DNA from: Labilithrix luteola
GTDB taxonomy: Bacteria; Myxococcota_A; Polyangia; Polyangiales; Polyangiaceae
Length of the DNA: 5,846 nucleotides
Assembly (NCBI GenBank): GCA_026225435.1
Contig: JAMFST010000247.1
Coordinates: forward strand, 1 to 5,846
Reading direction: 5' to 3'
Shown: piece after piece, positions 5,252 through 5,846 of the stretch
Layout: each line of letters starts with the position of its first letter
Position numbering within the stretch: the first letter of the stretch is position 1
Made by a program: the position numbers and the translations under genes
Notes under the pieces: model-generated
The model's input: only the letters and a program-made list of their open reading frames with translations
Told to the model about the DNA's origin: nothing
Database searches by the model: none

Positions 5252-5846
5252 ATGGCCGAACGCTTTCGACTCGCCACCCACTACGAACCGCGCGGCGATC
5301 AGCCCGCGGCCATCGAGCAGCTGGTGTCCGGTCTGAACGGCGGCGAGAAGCACCAGACGCTGCTCGGCATCACCGGTTCGGGCAAGACCTTCACCATCGC
5401 CAACGTCATCCAGGCGGTGCAGAAGCCGACGCTCATCCTCGCCCCCAACAAGACCCTCGCCGCACAATTGTACGGCGAGATGCGCGAGCTCTTCCCCGAC
5501 AACGCGGTCGAGTACTTCGTCAGCTACTACGACTACTACCAGCCCGAGGCGTACGTCCCCACGTCGGACACGTACATCGACAAGGACTCGATCGTGAACG
5601 ACGCGATCGACCGCATGCGCCACTCGGCCACGCGCTCGCTGCTCTCACGACGCGATGTCATCATCGTCGCCAGCGTCTCCTGCATCTACGGCATCGGCAG
5701 CCGCGAAGATTACGAGGAAATGATCATTCCAATCCGCACCGGGCTGCAAATGTCGCGTGAAATTTTCCTCTCGCGGCTCATTGACCTGCAATACGAGCGC
5801 AATGACATCGCATTCGAGCGCGGAAATTTTCGCGTGCGCGGCGACA
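5252..5846 (+). CDS. uvrB: Excinuclease ABC subunit B, N-terminal part (3' end outside window)
   Basis: UvrB is the DNA-damage-verifying helicase-like ATPase of nucleotide excision repair. It is loaded by UvrA and then recruits UvrC for incision. The first 198 of roughly 660-700 residues are present. Visible are the N-terminal [20 protein letters not shown] (5-24), Walker A GITGSGKT (39-46, Lys45), [13 protein letters not shown] (64-76), and the tyrosine-rich beta-hairpin [12 protein letters not shown] (92-103) that is threaded between the DNA strands. SDTYIDKDS (105-113), SVSCIYGIG (141-149) and [20 protein letters not shown] (179-198) follow. The start ATG 5252 matches the normal UvrB N-terminus. 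There is no obvious Shine-Dalgarno site. The gene is transcribed away from the reductase. From codon 151 onward (about 5702) the third positions become much more A/T-rich, although the protein stays a normal UvrB. Confidence 0.97.
   Translation, partial: MAERFRLATHYEPRGDQPAAIEQLVSGLNGGEKHQTLLGITGSGKTFTIANVIQAVQKPTLILAPNKTLAAQLYGEMRELFPDNAVEYFVSYYDYYQPEAYVPTSDTYIDKDSIVNDAIDRMRHSATRSLLSRRDVIIVASVSCIYGIGSREDYEEMIIPIRTGLQMSREIFLSRLIDLQYERNDIAFERGNFRVRGD

Noticed and set aside
5239..5255. CCATG-N7-CATGG inverted repeat over the uvrB start
   Set aside because: Arms of only five bases with an asymmetric spacer, no match to a known LexA box; chance is the simpler explanation.
3814..5760. A 648-codon plus-strand open frame antisense to the lipoprotein and reductase genes and running into uvrB
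   Set aside because: Its product is Arg/His/Leu-rich without recognisable motifs, and it lies opposite two well-supported genes and in another frame of uvrB. Such long antisense frames are expected where third positions are almost all G or C.

Overview
The window is a gene-dense, high-GC bacterial segment (mostly 65-70% G+C by eye, with third codon positions nearly all G or C). The gene content is a Bat-type membrane protein, a HutF-type deiminase, a serine-poor lipoprotein, a 3-hydroxyisobutyrate-dehydrogenase-family reductase and uvrB. With few clear Shine-Dalgarno sites, this suggests a chromosomal segment of a high-GC Gram-negative, perhaps Myxococcota or a related former-deltaproteobacterial lineage. 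That placement is inference; there is no rRNA or other phylogenetic marker beyond partial uvrB.

Layout: two plus-strand genes open the window. The first is the C-terminal part of a BatA-like, membrane-anchored protein (1-1284, cut by the left edge). The second is a complete but unusually short formimidoylglutamate deiminase gene, hutF (1265-2437), whose start overlaps the end of the first gene by 20 bases. Four minus-strand genes follow, converging on hutF with only 12 bases between stop codons. Read in their own direction they are an NAD(P)-dependent beta-hydroxyacid-dehydrogenase-family reductase (5202-4174), a beta-propeller lipoprotein (4139-3123), a ribbon-helix-helix antitoxin (3078-2851) and a PIN-domain toxin (2866-2450). 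uvrB starts divergently at 5252 and runs off the right edge.

The most system-like element is the type II toxin-antitoxin pair. The antitoxin and toxin overlap by 16 bases. Directly in front of the antitoxin lies an 18-bp near-perfect palindrome (two 8-bp arms, 2-bp centre) that covers its ribosome binding site, as expected of an autoregulatory operator. The reductase and lipoprotein genes are 34 bases apart and could be co-transcribed. The 44-base gap before the antitoxin has room for the pair's own promoter, although read-through from the lipoprotein gene is possible.

Other points of interest are a clear drop in GC and GC3 inside uvrB from about position 5702 to the window end, and the loss from HutF of most of the terminal sequence that normally builds its small beta-sandwich domain, while the whole catalytic set is kept. 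No RNA genes, insertion sequences, CRISPR arrays or phage genes were seen, and no stretch over about 50 bases is free of genes. I found no convincing new multi-gene system beyond the toxin-antitoxin module.
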